A DNA stretch of 64,000 nucleotides from Brevinema andersonii (GCF_900112165.1 NZ_FOKY01000001.1:248001-312000), one strand, 5' to 3'; counted from the stretch's first letter, positions 17,039-26,678 are shown. The notes: generated by a model not told the origin, from the sequence alone. Numbers and translations: made by a program.

Positions 17039-18751
17039 GTGATCGGAACAGAACAATCACCAGCTACAGGCGAATCCAACGAATACATAGGTATCAACTT
17101 TTTTAATGAATTTGATGAACATGATGAAGTATTTCAAAAAATCTACCAGGATATGAGTCCTTGGCAGAAATTTTTAAGGAATATCATAAAAATATTTAAC
17201 AAAAATAAGCTACGGGCATTTTATTTGAAATGCGGGTTGAAGCGCATTGAAAAGGATCTCCATGAAACGCTACCCAATTGGTATATTGCACATAGTAAAG
17301 CACTAGGACCTAAATTTGCAGATACTCTCTATGAGTTTACGCGTGCTCTAGCTATCATAGCTCCCATTTTAAAAGCCACTGTTATCAATTCTAACATCAA
17401 AACTTGCACAATATCCATAGAACCATGCTTGTTAGAAATTGTTTTTTATGCTTTATATGGTGAAGATTCAGTCAAAAATTATCCTTTTTCGGCTGAGGAA
17501 ATAGAGCATTTTTTGAAAGAAACATCTATCGGTTCCTCCGATAGAAAAATTAAAATTAAAATACAAAATTTTTTGGAAGATTTTTCGGAATCAGACTTTG
17601 AGTCGATCGACTATTATTATACAAATTTTATTTATCTAAGCCGGAATTTATCAGTACCATTGATGGATTTTCTGAGACGTTTTAATATCCACGCATCGCT
17701 CCAGCAGGAAAATAACAACTGGAGTCCCGTAACTTTATCCGCAATTTCCCACTACTTGGAAAAGTTATATGTAGCAATTATGCTTGTTGATCTGAATAAA
17801 ATTGATTTTTTTCGGCTCGACCAGCTGCAAAATGCCCGATTCCTAATTGAAAAAGGCTCCAAAGAACATCCCATTGATAACGCTATTCTCGAAAAAGCAT
17901 GGAATACAATAATTGATACCATTGGAACATTTAAAATAAATAATAATCTACTCAAACTTATCCAGCTTGCACACAAAGACCCCGGTTACCGCATCAGCTA
18001 TCAAAAAGCCCACTTTAATATTCACGAAAGGTATATTAAAATCTTAAAAGAACGAGTCTTCGGCATTGTTAAACGCACAGCACGAAACTCGCTGAAACAA
18101 GAAATGCAAAATTTAGTGCAAAATATTATCTCAACAGGAACAAATAATCAAGATTTAACGAGTGTAGGAGTATTTACAGTAAGCAATTCAGACAAAATTC
18201 ATGAGGTAATATCAGAAGGATTCGCTCATGTTCATGTAATTACTTTGATGCAGATTTTTATTGTCAAATTTTACAAGCCTTGGTTGAAAGTCCTGCTAGG
18301 ATCATGCACAGTAAATGCACAGTTTACGCAACCTTCTGTTAGTACTGAACTCAATTCGGTTTATAAGGTTCTCAACAAAATTACAGATCAGTTTAACCAA
18401 TTTGTGATTGATGTGCATCCGACTTCGTCTATGGGGCTAAGGATCACAAAACTCCTTGAAGCCCATAAACACAGTCGCAGCGACAAACATCTTTTAAAAG
18501 TTTTCACGGAATCGCTTAATAAACAGGCAGATACTTTAGTGCGAGAATTTGCAGGAATTTTTTCGCCGTTGCAGAATTTTATTTCTCTGCTTCTTAAGGA
18601 TATGCAACAAAATTCAAAATCCTTCATTACCAATATCAATACGCTTAAGGTTCTGCAGGAGCCTGAGACAGTAAGAAAATTACAAGAACTCAAAAATTTC
18701 AGCACCAATGTAATGGAACTGCTGAATATTTCTACACAGGAACAAGTCTAA
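17039..18751 (+). CDS. Large helical protein resembling the spirochaetal DUF5312 family
   Basis: A 570-residue soluble, mostly helical protein with no signal peptide. The start is GTG 17039 with AAAGGA about eight bases upstream. The length, the opening with an acidic stretch and then WQKFLRNIIKIFNKNKLRAFYLK, and the position beside ricT-like and housekeeping genes recall the spirochaete-restricted DUF5312 proteins. That assignment is from memory of the family and is not certain. No catalytic motif is evident. It lies 58 bases upstream of hflX and may share its transcript. Confidence 0.6.
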   Translation: MIGTEQSPATGESNEYIGINFFNEFDEHDEVFQKIYQDMSPWQKFLRNIIKIFNKNKLRAFYLKCGLKRIEKDLHETLPNWYIAHSKALGPKFADTLYEFTRALAIIAPILKATVINSNIKTCTISIEPCLLEIVFYALYGEDSVKNYPFSAEEIEHFLKETSIGSSDRKIKIKIQNFLEDFSESDFESIDYYYTNFIYLSRNLSVPLMDFLRRFNIHASLQQENNNWSPVTLSAISHYLEKLYVAIMLVDLNKIDFFRLDQLQNARFLIEKGSKEHPIDNAILEKAWNTIIDTIGTFKINNNLLKLIQLAHKDPGYRISYQKAHFNIHERYIKILKERVFGIVKRTARNSLKQEMQNLVQNIISTGTNNQDLTSVGVFTVSNSDKIHEVISEGFAHVHVITLMQIFIVKFYKPWLKVLLGSCTVNAQFTQPSVSTELNSVYKVLNKITDQFNQFVIDVHPTSSMGLRITKLLEAHKHSRSDKHLLKVFTESLNKQADTLVREFAGIFSPLQNFISLLLKDMQQNSKSFITNINTLKVLQEPETVRKLQELKNFSTNVMELLNISTQEQV

Positions 18752-18809
18752 ACAAAAATTTACGCTTATATTTTATTAGGAGTTTGTGAATAATTTTCAG
18801 GAGTAAGTA

Positions 18810-19925
18810 ATGAAAGAATTATATTTTTTAGCAGGAGTAAAACTTCCAGGAGATAGTGATGCTTTGGTGAACGATTCAATGGAGGAGTTGGAAAATTTAG
18901 TTGCAACAGCAGGTGGAGAAGTTTACGGACGCTTAATTCAAAAACGCGATACCATTGATCCTACTACATATATTGGAAAAGGCAAGATAGAAGAAATAGA
19001 TATGCTATTTGACCGGCCGAGAGGTGAAGGCACTGTTGTGTTTAATGCTGATTTGTCACCTGCTCAGATCCGAAATTTGGAAGAAGTATTAGGTTGCCAA
19101 GTGATTACGCGTACAGAGCTAATTTTAGCTATTTTTGCAATCCATGCGCGCAGCCAAGTCGCAAAATTTCAAGTAGAAACGGCTCAGTTAAGCTACATGC
19201 TTCCACGTCTGACAGGACAAGGAGTATCAATGTCACGAACAGGAGCTGGTCTGCGGACGCGCGGACCTGGGGAAACAAAACTCGAAACTGACCGACGAAA
19301 AATCCATAAACGAATCAGCTTACTAAAAAAAGAACTACAACGCCTCGAAAAAGCAGCAGAAGTAAGACGGAGAAGCCGTGAAAACGTTTTCAAAGTAACT
19401 ATTGCTGGATATACAAACGCAGGCAAATCAGCCTTATCCACGCTTTTAACAAAAGGAGATCTAACATCCGAAAACAAACTTTTCTCAACGCTCGATACTG
19501 CCACCCGGAAACTGTCTCTTGGCCCCAAAGTTGAAGCGGTTCTGACCGACACTGTTGGCTTCATCCGCGATATTCCGCATGAACTTGTGGAAAGCTTCAA
19601 ATCAACGCTCGCTGAAACAGCGGAAGCAGATCTTATTATTCATTTGGTGGATATTTCATCCACCTTTTTTCGGGAGAAAATGGATACCGGCAATGTTTTG
19701 TTGGCAGAAATTGGAGCCGAACAAAATAAACGGGTTTTGGCATTCAACAAAATAGATATGGCAGATTTGGAAGTGCTTGCCCTAGCAAAAAGCGAATTTC
19801 CTGAAGCATTTTTCATTTCAGCTAAGAAAAAAATTGGAATTGAAGAACTACAACACTATATCCGGCAAGAAGCACTAAGATTTATGGAGCAAAAAGGCAT
19901 CATATTGCCCGAATATTTGTCATAA
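18810..19925 (+). CDS. hflX: Ribosome-associated GTPase HflX
   Basis: A GTPase that splits stalled or heat-damaged 70S ribosomes. It has 371 residues. The N-terminal HflX domain contains DPTTYIGKGKIEEI and the glycine-rich segment TGAGLRTRGPGETKLE, with a coiled-coil linker (about 155-195). The G domain begins with G1 GYTNAGKSALSTLL (about 202), G3 DTVGFIRDIP and G4 FNKID. Family hallmarks are complete. CAGGAG precedes the ATG. It follows the DUF5312-like gene in the same direction, and about 230 AT-rich bases with no visible gene follow it. Confidence 0.95.
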   Translation: MKELYFLAGVKLPGDSDALVNDSMEELENLVATAGGEVYGRLIQKRDTIDPTTYIGKGKIEEIDMLFDRPRGEGTVVFNADLSPAQIRNLEEVLGCQVITRTELILAIFAIHARSQVAKFQVETAQLSYMLPRLTGQGVSMSRTGAGLRTRGPGETKLETDRRKIHKRISLLKKELQRLEKAAEVRRRSRENVFKVTIAGYTNAGKSALSTLLTKGDLTSENKLFSTLDTATRKLSLGPKVEAVLTDTVGFIRDIPHELVESFKSTLAETAEADLIIHLVDISSTFFREKMDTGNVLLAEIGAEQNKRVLAFNKIDMADLEVLALAKSEFPEAFFISAKKKIGIEELQHYIRQEALRFMEQKGIILPEYLS

Positions 19926-20156
19926 ATGAGCTTATAGGATTGTATATCTTAGTTGTAAGACATACAAATTCTGCATAGCATATATTTTTATTGGCATGAA
20001 TAATATAACCTACTTTGTAACAACTTATATTTTAACTCATGTTTGTGAAAAGTGAACTAATATTCTTATACATTCGAAAATTTTTAATAAAAAAATTCAA
20101 GTTTTGATGTTTTTATTTCCGATATCCACGATAGCGAACAGTTTGTGGAGACGATT

Positions 20157-21509
20157 ATGAAAAACAAAATACTTTTTTTGCTGATGTTTTTATGCGGAGC
20201 AGCAGTAAAACTTGATGACGCAACATTCAAAGTAGGGCGCCGTTATTTTGATCAGGGTTTGTACACCGAAGCTGAAAAAAGATTTCTGGATATTGTCCGC
20301 AAATTCCCAGACTCCCAACACTATCGCGATTCTCTGTTTTATCTTGGACAAACTTATGCCCATATGAATAAATTTCAAGCTGCACTTCAGTACTACAAAG
20401 TCCTATTAAATAAAGCTCGCACTGTTAAAGAAAAACAATCAGCGCTTTTGGGCATAGCCAAAAGCTGGTTACAAATGGGAGTCCATGCAAAAGCTGCTGA
20501 ATTTTATTCATTTTATGCCTCAGAATACCCCGAATCGGAATATACACCGGCTGCTCTTTATTTTGCAGGAATTGCTCGCGAACGCGAAAATAATATCAAA
20601 AACGCCATCGAAAAATACCGTCTAATTTTGGAAATGTACCCAAATTCAGATTATTATGCAAAAGCAATTGAAAAAGTTGCTGTTCTGGATAGCCAAACCC
20701 CTGAAGAACTTTTTGCAATAGGGAATGCAAAAAAAATTTCCCAGCCGCAAATATCCCTTTTTGCGGAAGATGCATTGACCCTTGAAAACATTCCTGGATA
20801 TAATCCGACCACTCTACGGAGTCAGCAGGCTGGTGAAAGTTTATTGCCGCCATTGCAGTATCAAAACCCTATCCCCAGTGTTGTAACTCAAATGATTGTT
20901 CAACAGATTATACCTCCAACAGTTGTTACGCAATTTGTTGAAGTTCCGCAGCAAACAGTAATTGAAGATACAATCAGTCCTGTCAACTCGCAGCTTCAGG
21001 AAGTTATTGACAGTATGTTGGTCCCGACTCCTACTCCCGAAGAAGAAACCGAACAAGCAAAAATTGCAGAATACCGTCGTCAATGGGAAGAAGAACTGAA
21101 AATCAAAGAACATGAAAATAATCTTAAAGCCGCAGAAGGTGTTGTCGAAGAAATGTTAAAAATTACCGATAACAAAGCAGGCATTCTCAATGCAAAAGAA
21201 ATCGATCTGGCTCAAAAACAAAATCAAATCCGAAGTTCATTGTACAAAGATTTAAAAAATATTGAAAATTTAAGGCCCACACTTCCTTATCAAGGTAAGC
21301 CGGTTAAAACAAATACTCTAGCAATAAACACAAATACAACAATCCCGGGACCAGCATCGGTTATTCAAAGTACCGAAACCATCAATATCGAAGGTGTCGG
21401 TAACGGATTAGATGCCGATATTGACGAAACAGCAATTGCTCCATCGGAATACCTCGATGACTACCAAAACGCTATTTATACGGATGAATCCTATGAATAT
21501 AATGAGTAA
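20157..21509 (+). CDS. Exported TPR protein, BamD/YbgF-like repeats
   Basis: About 450 residues with a signal-like N-terminus (MKNKILFLLMFLCGAAV). Tetratricopeptide repeats fill residues 20-180 (GRRYFDQGLYTEAEKRFLDIVRKFPDS; LFYLGQTYAHMNKFQAALQYYKVLL; ALYFAGIARERENNIKNAIEKYRLILEMYPNS), the style of BamD and YbgF periplasmic scaffolds. The second half is low-complexity, Gln/Pro/Glu-rich and probably disordered, with a coiled coil near 300-340. ATG 20157 is chosen for its GGAG site over GTG 20145. Its stop overlaps the next gene, so the two are coupled. Confidence 0.7.
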   Translation: MKNKILFLLMFLCGAAVKLDDATFKVGRRYFDQGLYTEAEKRFLDIVRKFPDSQHYRDSLFYLGQTYAHMNKFQAALQYYKVLLNKARTVKEKQSALLGIAKSWLQMGVHAKAAEFYSFYASEYPESEYTPAALYFAGIARERENNIKNAIEKYRLILEMYPNSDYYAKAIEKVAVLDSQTPEELFAIGNAKKISQPQISLFAEDALTLENIPGYNPTTLRSQQAGESLLPPLQYQNPIPSVVTQMIVQQIIPPTVVTQFVEVPQQTVIEDTISPVNSQLQEVIDSMLVPTPTPEEETEQAKIAEYRRQWEEELKIKEHENNLKAAEGVVEEMLKITDNKAGILNAKEIDLAQKQNQIRSSLYKDLKNIENLRPTLPYQGKPVKTNTLAINTNTTIPGPASVIQSTETINIEGVGNGLDADIDETAIAPSEYLDDYQNAIYTDESYEYNE

Positions 21510-22740
21510 GCGTTTTTTTTTAACAGTTTTATTAAGCATTCTGATGTTGGGAACAAGTTCAGCACAGAACAAAAATGCCCTAATTCTTAAAGGACATGAT
21601 TTTACAGCAGAAATCAATCCATATACTGGAAATTTTAGTATTATTAACACTGCTGAACCGGATCTTGATCTTTCGACGCTACTTTTCACAGGTCCGGCAA
21701 CATCATCGCATTTAGGATTTCGGATCGATGGCAGAAATTATCTTCTCAGCGACCTGCGCGTACTTTGCCCTCTGGGAATAAGTGTTGGTTCTCAAGTGGA
21801 TGGTGTATTTTTAGGCGGCGTCGAGCGGGACTTGCACATAGAAGTTGCCTATTTTATCATGGATATTAAAGGTTCAAGCACATTCAAAACATTAGGTATT
21901 GCTGTTCTGATGTCGAATATTTCCGCCAATCAAACCCGAAAAGCCGGAGCAAAGATCATGCTGGATACCGATGTCGGCGAATACAAAAACAATCCTTTAT
22001 TCCATCTTCCGGATGGCACAAAAGTAGATACTGCATTCAAGCTCGGAGCATCGAATATTGCTCCGTATATTTTCGTTGGCGAGAACTTAAAACTCTCTTC
22101 TGATCCAAAAGGCTTGTACATTTATCCGAACCTTTCTGAAAATTCTCCTAGTGCTGTCGTCATCGGTAACTGGAAACAACTCAACTATGCAGGATGGATT
22201 CCCGAAACAATAGACGCATCATTTGCCGGAAACAATGATATCAAAGACGCAGGAGTTGGATTATATTTTGGAGAGTATATACTGGCACCAGGCCAGAATG
22301 TGAATTTCGGCGCAGCAGTATCAGTGCAAGCATCTCCGATCAATCCTCTGTTAGACGAAAAAGCCCTAAAAAACGGTGTATTTTCAGAAGATCGATTCGA
22401 AGTTAATGACATTTTAAGCAACCCTCAAGAATACACGCTTTTTCACAGCAATCGTCGTGTTATTATTCCTCAGGAGCGTTCAACATCAGACCCTATACCT
22501 GCACGAAGAGGAGCATACCGAATGACAAAACCTGTATATTTGACAAACGAAACAACCAAAAGTTCTTTTGAAACACTGTACCGTGATTCGGTATGGGGAA
22601 CCCTACTAAAGTTGGATATCAATTTTGACTATCAGCAAAAAAAATATCTCGAATCTATGGATATTTCTATTCCTCAACCTTACCCTGATCCTCCACCTCA
22701 GGGCATCGTCGGCACTAATCTTTTCCCACTGAACCCGTAA
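21493..22740 (+). CDS. Exported protein of unknown function
   Basis: A 412- to 415-residue protein with a clear signal peptide (MSKRFFLTVLLSILMLGTSSAQ). I list ATG 21493, which has GGATG upstream; ATG 21502 is the other candidate. Either overlaps the end of the TPR gene. The mature part is beta-rich with no motif I recognise and ends in a Pro-rich tail (PQPYPDPPPQG). Context (TPR protein before, CheA/CheW-like proteins after a terminator) suggests an envelope role, but this is only inferred. Confidence 0.65.
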   Translation: MNIMSKRFFLTVLLSILMLGTSSAQNKNALILKGHDFTAEINPYTGNFSIINTAEPDLDLSTLLFTGPATSSHLGFRIDGRNYLLSDLRVLCPLGISVGSQVDGVFLGGVERDLHIEVAYFIMDIKGSSTFKTLGIAVLMSNISANQTRKAGAKIMLDTDVGEYKNNPLFHLPDGTKVDTAFKLGASNIAPYIFVGENLKLSSDPKGLYIYPNLSENSPSAVVIGNWKQLNYAGWIPETIDASFAGNNDIKDAGVGLYFGEYILAPGQNVNFGAAVSVQASPINPLLDEKALKNGVFSEDRFEVNDILSNPQEYTLFHSNRRVIIPQERSTSDPIPARRGAYRMTKPVYLTNETTKSSFETLYRDSVWGTLLKLDINFDYQQKKYLESMDISIPQPYPDPPPQGIVGTNLFPLNP

Positions 22741-22761
22741 AAATTCCAAAAATTAAATCCT

Positions 22762-22790
22762 TGAGAGAAGAAATCTTCTCTCATTTTTTT
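22762..22790 (+). terminator. Rho-independent terminator between the exported-protein gene and the cheA-like gene
   Basis: GAGAGAAG (22763-22770) pairs perfectly with CTTCTCTC (22775-22782) across a 4-base loop, followed by seven T. It separates the upstream operon from the CheA-like gene and rules out a start for the latter at 22761. Confidence 0.85.
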
Positions 22791-22847
22791 GAGAAAAAAA
22801 CCGATAAAAAAATGAGGTTCTGCAAAAAAATTCAAGGAAAACATACC

Positions 22848-24857
22848 ATGTCAGAAAAGCTTTTTGACGCGATCACTGTTCTACACCACAAACTAACTAT
22901 AGAACAACTGGACATACACCATACTAAAGATAGCTTGCACCAAATCGTACAGATCGGTCGTCAAAGTCAGAAATTACGTATTATTACACAGTTTTTGAAT
23001 CTCCTGGAAGCAATAGCTAAAAAATACGAATATGCTGACGCTGATATTATTTTTCAAGTGAAAGAGCTCATCAAGCAAGGGCTAGGTACGATCGAACATA
23101 TGGTTTCCGGCACCCTCAACAATGCTGATGGAGCATCTATTCTCAGTGGAATTTCGCGCGAAATTCATGGTTTCCTAAGGCATGATTTGCCAGCAAATGC
23201 TATTATTTACGAAGAACTCCTAATGGAACAATTTGTCGTTGATTTGGAAAAAGATATTGAACTCATCCACGGAGCTGAAGAGAATCCTCAAGCTGAAAAT
23301 CTCCATAAAACTATCCTTTACTACCTAAAGCGTATTCAAGATAATAGTTTGTTTTTAGGGATGACTCAGCCAGCAAAAGTCGCGGAAGCAATGCAACACA
23401 GCCTCCAAAAAAAGAATTTGCACGAAACATTATTATCTTCAAGCTTTCAAGAAGCTCTAAAATTTTTAGAAAAAAATGCCGCTTTTATCCGCAAAAATCT
23501 CATGGATCGAAATGCAATTACGGAATATTTTTCAAACCTGGATGCATCGGAAATTATTAAACGTCTTTCAGATATACCGGATAACAATCAAACATTGCCG
23601 AATGGTGTTGTTTTGACAGCCGAAGAAATCACTGCACTCATGGCAGATGATACACAAAGTTTCGAAGAAATTTCGTTTGACGGTGTGCCGTCTGCTCCAA
23701 AAGCACGGTTACTGCCAGAGGATATTATTCCGGCAGCCCCTCAACTGCTTTTACAGACAGGACATGAAGTTCTTACACCCGAACCGGTCGCAGAAAAAAA
23801 AATAAACACACCTCAGTTTCCGAGTGAAAAAAAATCAACGGATCATGAAGACACGTTGATCCAGTTGGCAGGAAAACTTTTCCTCAAGCAAGAAACACTT
23901 AAATCATTAATTTCTGAAGATAATCGAGTGCTTATCGGGAATGATTTACGGGAACTTGAAGCAATCACCATGCATCTTAAAGAAAAATTGTTCAACAAAT
24001 ATTATATTTCCATCGGCGAGCTTTTAGGCAGGGATCTTCGGGCATTCATCAAGGGAGAAGTCGATACGCTTAGAAAAAAAATAAAACTCGGCATTCGTGG
24101 GGAACAAAGTGAAATTCTTGCCCGGGATGCTGATTTTGTTAAAGCGCTGACATTTCATCTCGTGAAAAACTCGCTAGAATACAGTTTGGAAACACCGGCA
24201 CGCCGCAGGGCTTTAGATAAAAACGAAATCGGCTGGTTGCTGATCGAGTTTAGTGATTCAGGAGACGAATTTGAAATTCAAGTACGTGATGATGGGCGAG
24301 GCTTGATCCCAGCCATGCACATAGATGCTGTCAAAAAGCATATAGAAAGCAAAAGTGGATCTCTTTCTGTTGATTCGGAAGACAACGAATATCTAAAAAT
24401 TCGTATTACGTTGCCGATGAAAAAAATCCTGACTAGAAATCTTTTAGTGAGGGTTGGCGAAACAAAAATTTTAATTCCAATGAAAAGTATTAAACAGGTT
24501 TTAGATACACAATCTAAAGAAAACCCTATTACCCAAAATGATCCGTTATGTTTAGGACAAGTTTCGCTAGCAGCGGCGTTAGGACTTGAAAAAAGCCCAA
24601 TCAATGTGCTGATTGTTTGCAGTTTTGGAGAGGAAAAAATCGTATTTGGTGCTGAACAAGTTTTTGGGCAGATTGATGCGCTCACTGAAGATATTGATAC
24701 GCCGCTTATTCCTTGTGCCAGCGGAGCAGTAATCCTCAAAGACGGTTCCATCGGCTTCCTGATAAATGAAAAAGAACTCTACCAAAAAAGCAAAACATTG
24801 CTCATGAAACGAGCTGAAAGCTTAAACAAATATAAAACAGATAAGGGGACCTTATGA
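22848..24857 (+). CDS. Divergent CheA-like protein: HATPase and CheW domains, no recognisable Hpt histidine
   Basis: About 669 residues from ATG 22848 (AAGGA upstream; an earlier TTG at 22761 lies in a terminator). The kinase domain has an N-box HLVKN (His437-Asn441) and a G-box DDGRG (481-485). The C-terminus is a CheW-like domain (about 525-655: LLVRVGETKILIPMKSIKQVL). In true CheA the Hpt domain carries HxxKG. The best matching stretch here, LHKTILYYLKRIQDNSLFLGM (from residue 152), lacks that histidine and glycine. It may take phosphate differently, act as a pseudokinase, or regulate another CheA. It is coupled by ATGA to the next CheW-like gene. Confidence 0.75.
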   Translation: MSEKLFDAITVLHHKLTIEQLDIHHTKDSLHQIVQIGRQSQKLRIITQFLNLLEAIAKKYEYADADIIFQVKELIKQGLGTIEHMVSGTLNNADGASILSGISREIHGFLRHDLPANAIIYEELLMEQFVVDLEKDIELIHGAEENPQAENLHKTILYYLKRIQDNSLFLGMTQPAKVAEAMQHSLQKKNLHETLLSSSFQEALKFLEKNAAFIRKNLMDRNAITEYFSNLDASEIIKRLSDIPDNNQTLPNGVVLTAEEITALMADDTQSFEEISFDGVPSAPKARLLPEDIIPAAPQLLLQTGHEVLTPEPVAEKKINTPQFPSEKKSTDHEDTLIQLAGKLFLKQETLKSLISEDNRVLIGNDLRELEAITMHLKEKLFNKYYISIGELLGRDLRAFIKGEVDTLRKKIKLGIRGEQSEILARDADFVKALTFHLVKNSLEYSLETPARRRALDKNEIGWLLIEFSDSGDEFEIQVRDDGRGLIPAMHIDAVKKHIESKSGSLSVDSEDNEYLKIRITLPMKKILTRNLLVRVGETKILIPMKSIKQVLDTQSKENPITQNDPLCLGQVSLAAALGLEKSPINVLIVCSFGEEKIVFGAEQVFGQIDALTEDIDTPLIPCASGAVILKDGSIGFLINEKELYQKSKTLLMKRAESLNKYKTDKGTL

Positions 24858-25348
24858 CAGTATTGCCGTTTCGCCTGAAGGACAAGTGGTTTGGATTGGA
24901 ATTAGATCACATTCGAGGGATTGAATCATCAGGAAAAATTGCTCTTATGCCGAATGCTCAAACTCCCCTGGCAGGTTTGATGCAGAAAAACAGTAAAATT
25001 TTCCCGATATGGAATTTGTTTCCGCTGGTGCAAGGAAAATCCGATCTCATCAAAACATGCGATTACTGTATTGAAATCGACAATAATCAAAAAACTATTT
25101 TTCTTCCAGTTCATGAGGTCAAAGCAGTAACAGAAATTAATCGCAACTGGGTGTTTGCTCCAATTTATGAATTAAAAATACACCGTTGTCTCACTGCTAA
25201 AGATGTAGAGTTAATCGATATGCCATCTGTGGAAGAAATCTACGATTCAAAATATTTCCCAACCGAAACACCGAGCCATTTATTTTCTTTAGAAGAAATC
25301 TTCCCACAAAGCGACCTGCCTACTGATCTGGATAGTTTAGATTCTTAA
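24854..25348 (+). CDS. CheW-like protein
   Basis: 164 residues. The N-terminal two thirds fit a CheW/P5 fold: VLPFRLKDKWFGLELDHIRGIESSGKIALMPNAQTPLAGLMQKNSKIFPIWNL, the usual pattern of VD/hIxGI-x-x...P.....GhhxhRG.hhPhhdL. The C-terminal 40 residues are acidic and likely disordered. It begins inside the stop of the CheA-like gene (ATGA). It probably docks onto the CheW domain of that protein. Its TAA shares TTAA with the stop of the convergent gene. Confidence 0.72.
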   Translation: MTVLPFRLKDKWFGLELDHIRGIESSGKIALMPNAQTPLAGLMQKNSKIFPIWNLFPLVQGKSDLIKTCDYCIEIDNNQKTIFLPVHEVKAVTEINRNWVFAPIYELKIHRCLTAKDVELIDMPSVEEIYDSKYFPTETPSHLFSLEEIFPQSDLPTDLDSLDS

Positions 25349-25971
25349 TTTTTTAGAGATTCCTCAAGACGCCGTATTTCATCGGCTGCCTGCTCAGGAG
25401 AATCGAGAAGATAAGCCCTTCTCAAATGATAGGCTCTATAAGGAGCAGGAAAATCAATTTCCGATAACTCACTAGCTATCATAGCATATCCGGCAGACAG
25501 TTCTTCCCGAACCCCGCGTGGAATACTTTTTTTAGCAGCCTTTTTCGCCAGCGAAAGCATATATTCTTCACCTTTTCGGTAGAGATATCGATATTTTTGA
25601 TTTTCATTGGATGATGTGTAGAACTCTGCGAGTAGACGTGTAATCACATTAAATGCCTTAAGAGTTCCCAAATCTTTGTGAGCTAAAGAAATTCGTTCAT
25701 TAACGTCTTCCGGAGAGAAAGAGTGTGGAACTGGTAGGCTGAACAGCCTCAATTCCGGGATTGAACGGACTGTTCTAGATCCCGGCATAGGAAAAGATTC
25801 AGCAAAAGGTTTTTGCTCGGCGAGGTATGCATCAGCTGCCGAAGGATTCTTGCGCACCTCATCAATATAACGCTTATAAGCACCTTCAAGCATTTCGAGT
25901 TCTTTGGCAGACCACAAATAATCGTTCCCAAATGCCACTGTAGGCAGCATTAGCCAAACAAACCAACGCAT
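25345..25971 (-). CDS. Exported helical protein of unknown function
   Basis: 208 residues from ATG 25971, chosen because AAGGAGG is well placed; a longer frame to 26010 lacks a site. Signal peptide MRWFVWLMLPTVAFG, then helical segments rich in Ala, Arg and Glu (RISLAHKDLGTLKAFNVITRLLAEFY; ELSAGYAMIASELSEIDFPAPYRAYHLRRAYLL), which look TPR-like. No family recognised. It is a single gene with a convergent 4-bp stop overlap. Confidence 0.65.
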   Translation of the reverse strand: MRWFVWLMLPTVAFGNDYLWSAKELEMLEGAYKRYIDEVRKNPSAADAYLAEQKPFAESFPMPGSRTVRSIPELRLFSLPVPHSFSPEDVNERISLAHKDLGTLKAFNVITRLLAEFYTSSNENQKYRYLYRKGEEYMLSLAKKAAKKSIPRGVREELSAGYAMIASELSEIDFPAPYRAYHLRRAYLLDSPEQAADEIRRLEESLKN

Positions 25972-26124
25972 TTCAGCCTCCTTAAATTTGCCGAAAAGTA
26001 AATAATACATTAAGATTATAAAGGATAAAGAGAAATTTGTAAATTTTCAGGGATCAAGGGTGGCCTTCAGAGGAGAATTAATTAAAAATTAAATTTCTAT
26101 AAAGGCGCAAAAAAGGAGGGTGCC

Positions 26125-26571
26125 ATGTCAGCAAAAACAGCAAAAAAAGGTGATGCCGTTAAAGTCCATTATAAGGGAACATTGGATGACAATACGGTAT
26201 TCGACAGTTCGGAAGGTTGTGAGCCATTAGCATTTGTGATCGGAGAAGGACATGTTATTCCTGGCTTCGAAAACGCCACCGAAGGTATGGTTATCGGAGA
26301 GACAAAAAAAATTCATATTCCTAGCTCGGAAGCTTATGGTGATGTTGTAGAGCAGGCTGTTGTTGAGATTCCTGTGGGACAACGTTTGGTATTGCTTCAT
26401 CCGGAAACAGGGGAACCTATGCCGGTTACCATTGTCAAAGCAGAAAATGGTATTCTCACGCTTGACGGCAACCATCCACTGGCAGGAAAAGATTTAAATT
26501 TTGAAATCACAATGGTTGAAATCGGAGAGCCTGAATCAAATAGCGGAGCTTGCAGCTGTGGCAATCATTAA
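26125..26571 (+). CDS. slyD: SlyD-type FKBP peptidyl-prolyl isomerase
   Basis: A 148-residue prolyl isomerase and chaperone with FKBP halves: GDAVKVHYKGTLDDNTVFDSSEG, then the insert-in-flap domain (YGDVVEQAVVEIP...VKAENGILTLDGNHPLAGKDLNFEI). The NHPLAGKxLxFxxxV signature is diagnostic of SlyD/FkpB-like proteins. A short Cys/His tail (GACSCGNH) resembles a reduced version of the nickel-binding tail of SlyD. AAGGAGG precedes the ATG, and a strong terminator follows. Confidence 0.93.
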   Translation: MSAKTAKKGDAVKVHYKGTLDDNTVFDSSEGCEPLAFVIGEGHVIPGFENATEGMVIGETKKIHIPSSEAYGDVVEQAVVEIPVGQRLVLLHPETGEPMPVTIVKAENGILTLDGNHPLAGKDLNFEITMVEIGEPESNSGACSCGNH

Positions 26572-26575
26572 AACC

Positions 26576-26602
26576 AAAAAGCGCCCTTGAGGGCGCTTTT
26601 TT
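26576..26602 (+). terminator. Strong rho-independent terminator after slyD
   Basis: GCGCCC (26581-26586) pairs with GGGCGC (26591-26596) across TTGA, flanked by A5 before and T6 after, so it could work in both directions. Confidence 0.9.
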
Positions 26603-26678
26603 CCTGCAAAAACTTTCCATTTTTTTTTCAATGAGTTATAATAAAAATAATGTTTCCTAAAAAGGAGAACCATACCTT

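Noticed and set aside
19926-20156. Possible small gene or RNA between hflX and the TPR gene
   Set aside because: AT-rich with no open frame, no tRNA-like or terminator-like structure I could support.
22761-22847. Upstream extension of the CheA-like frame
   Set aside because: It runs through a perfect rho-independent terminator; ATG 22848 has its own AAGGA.
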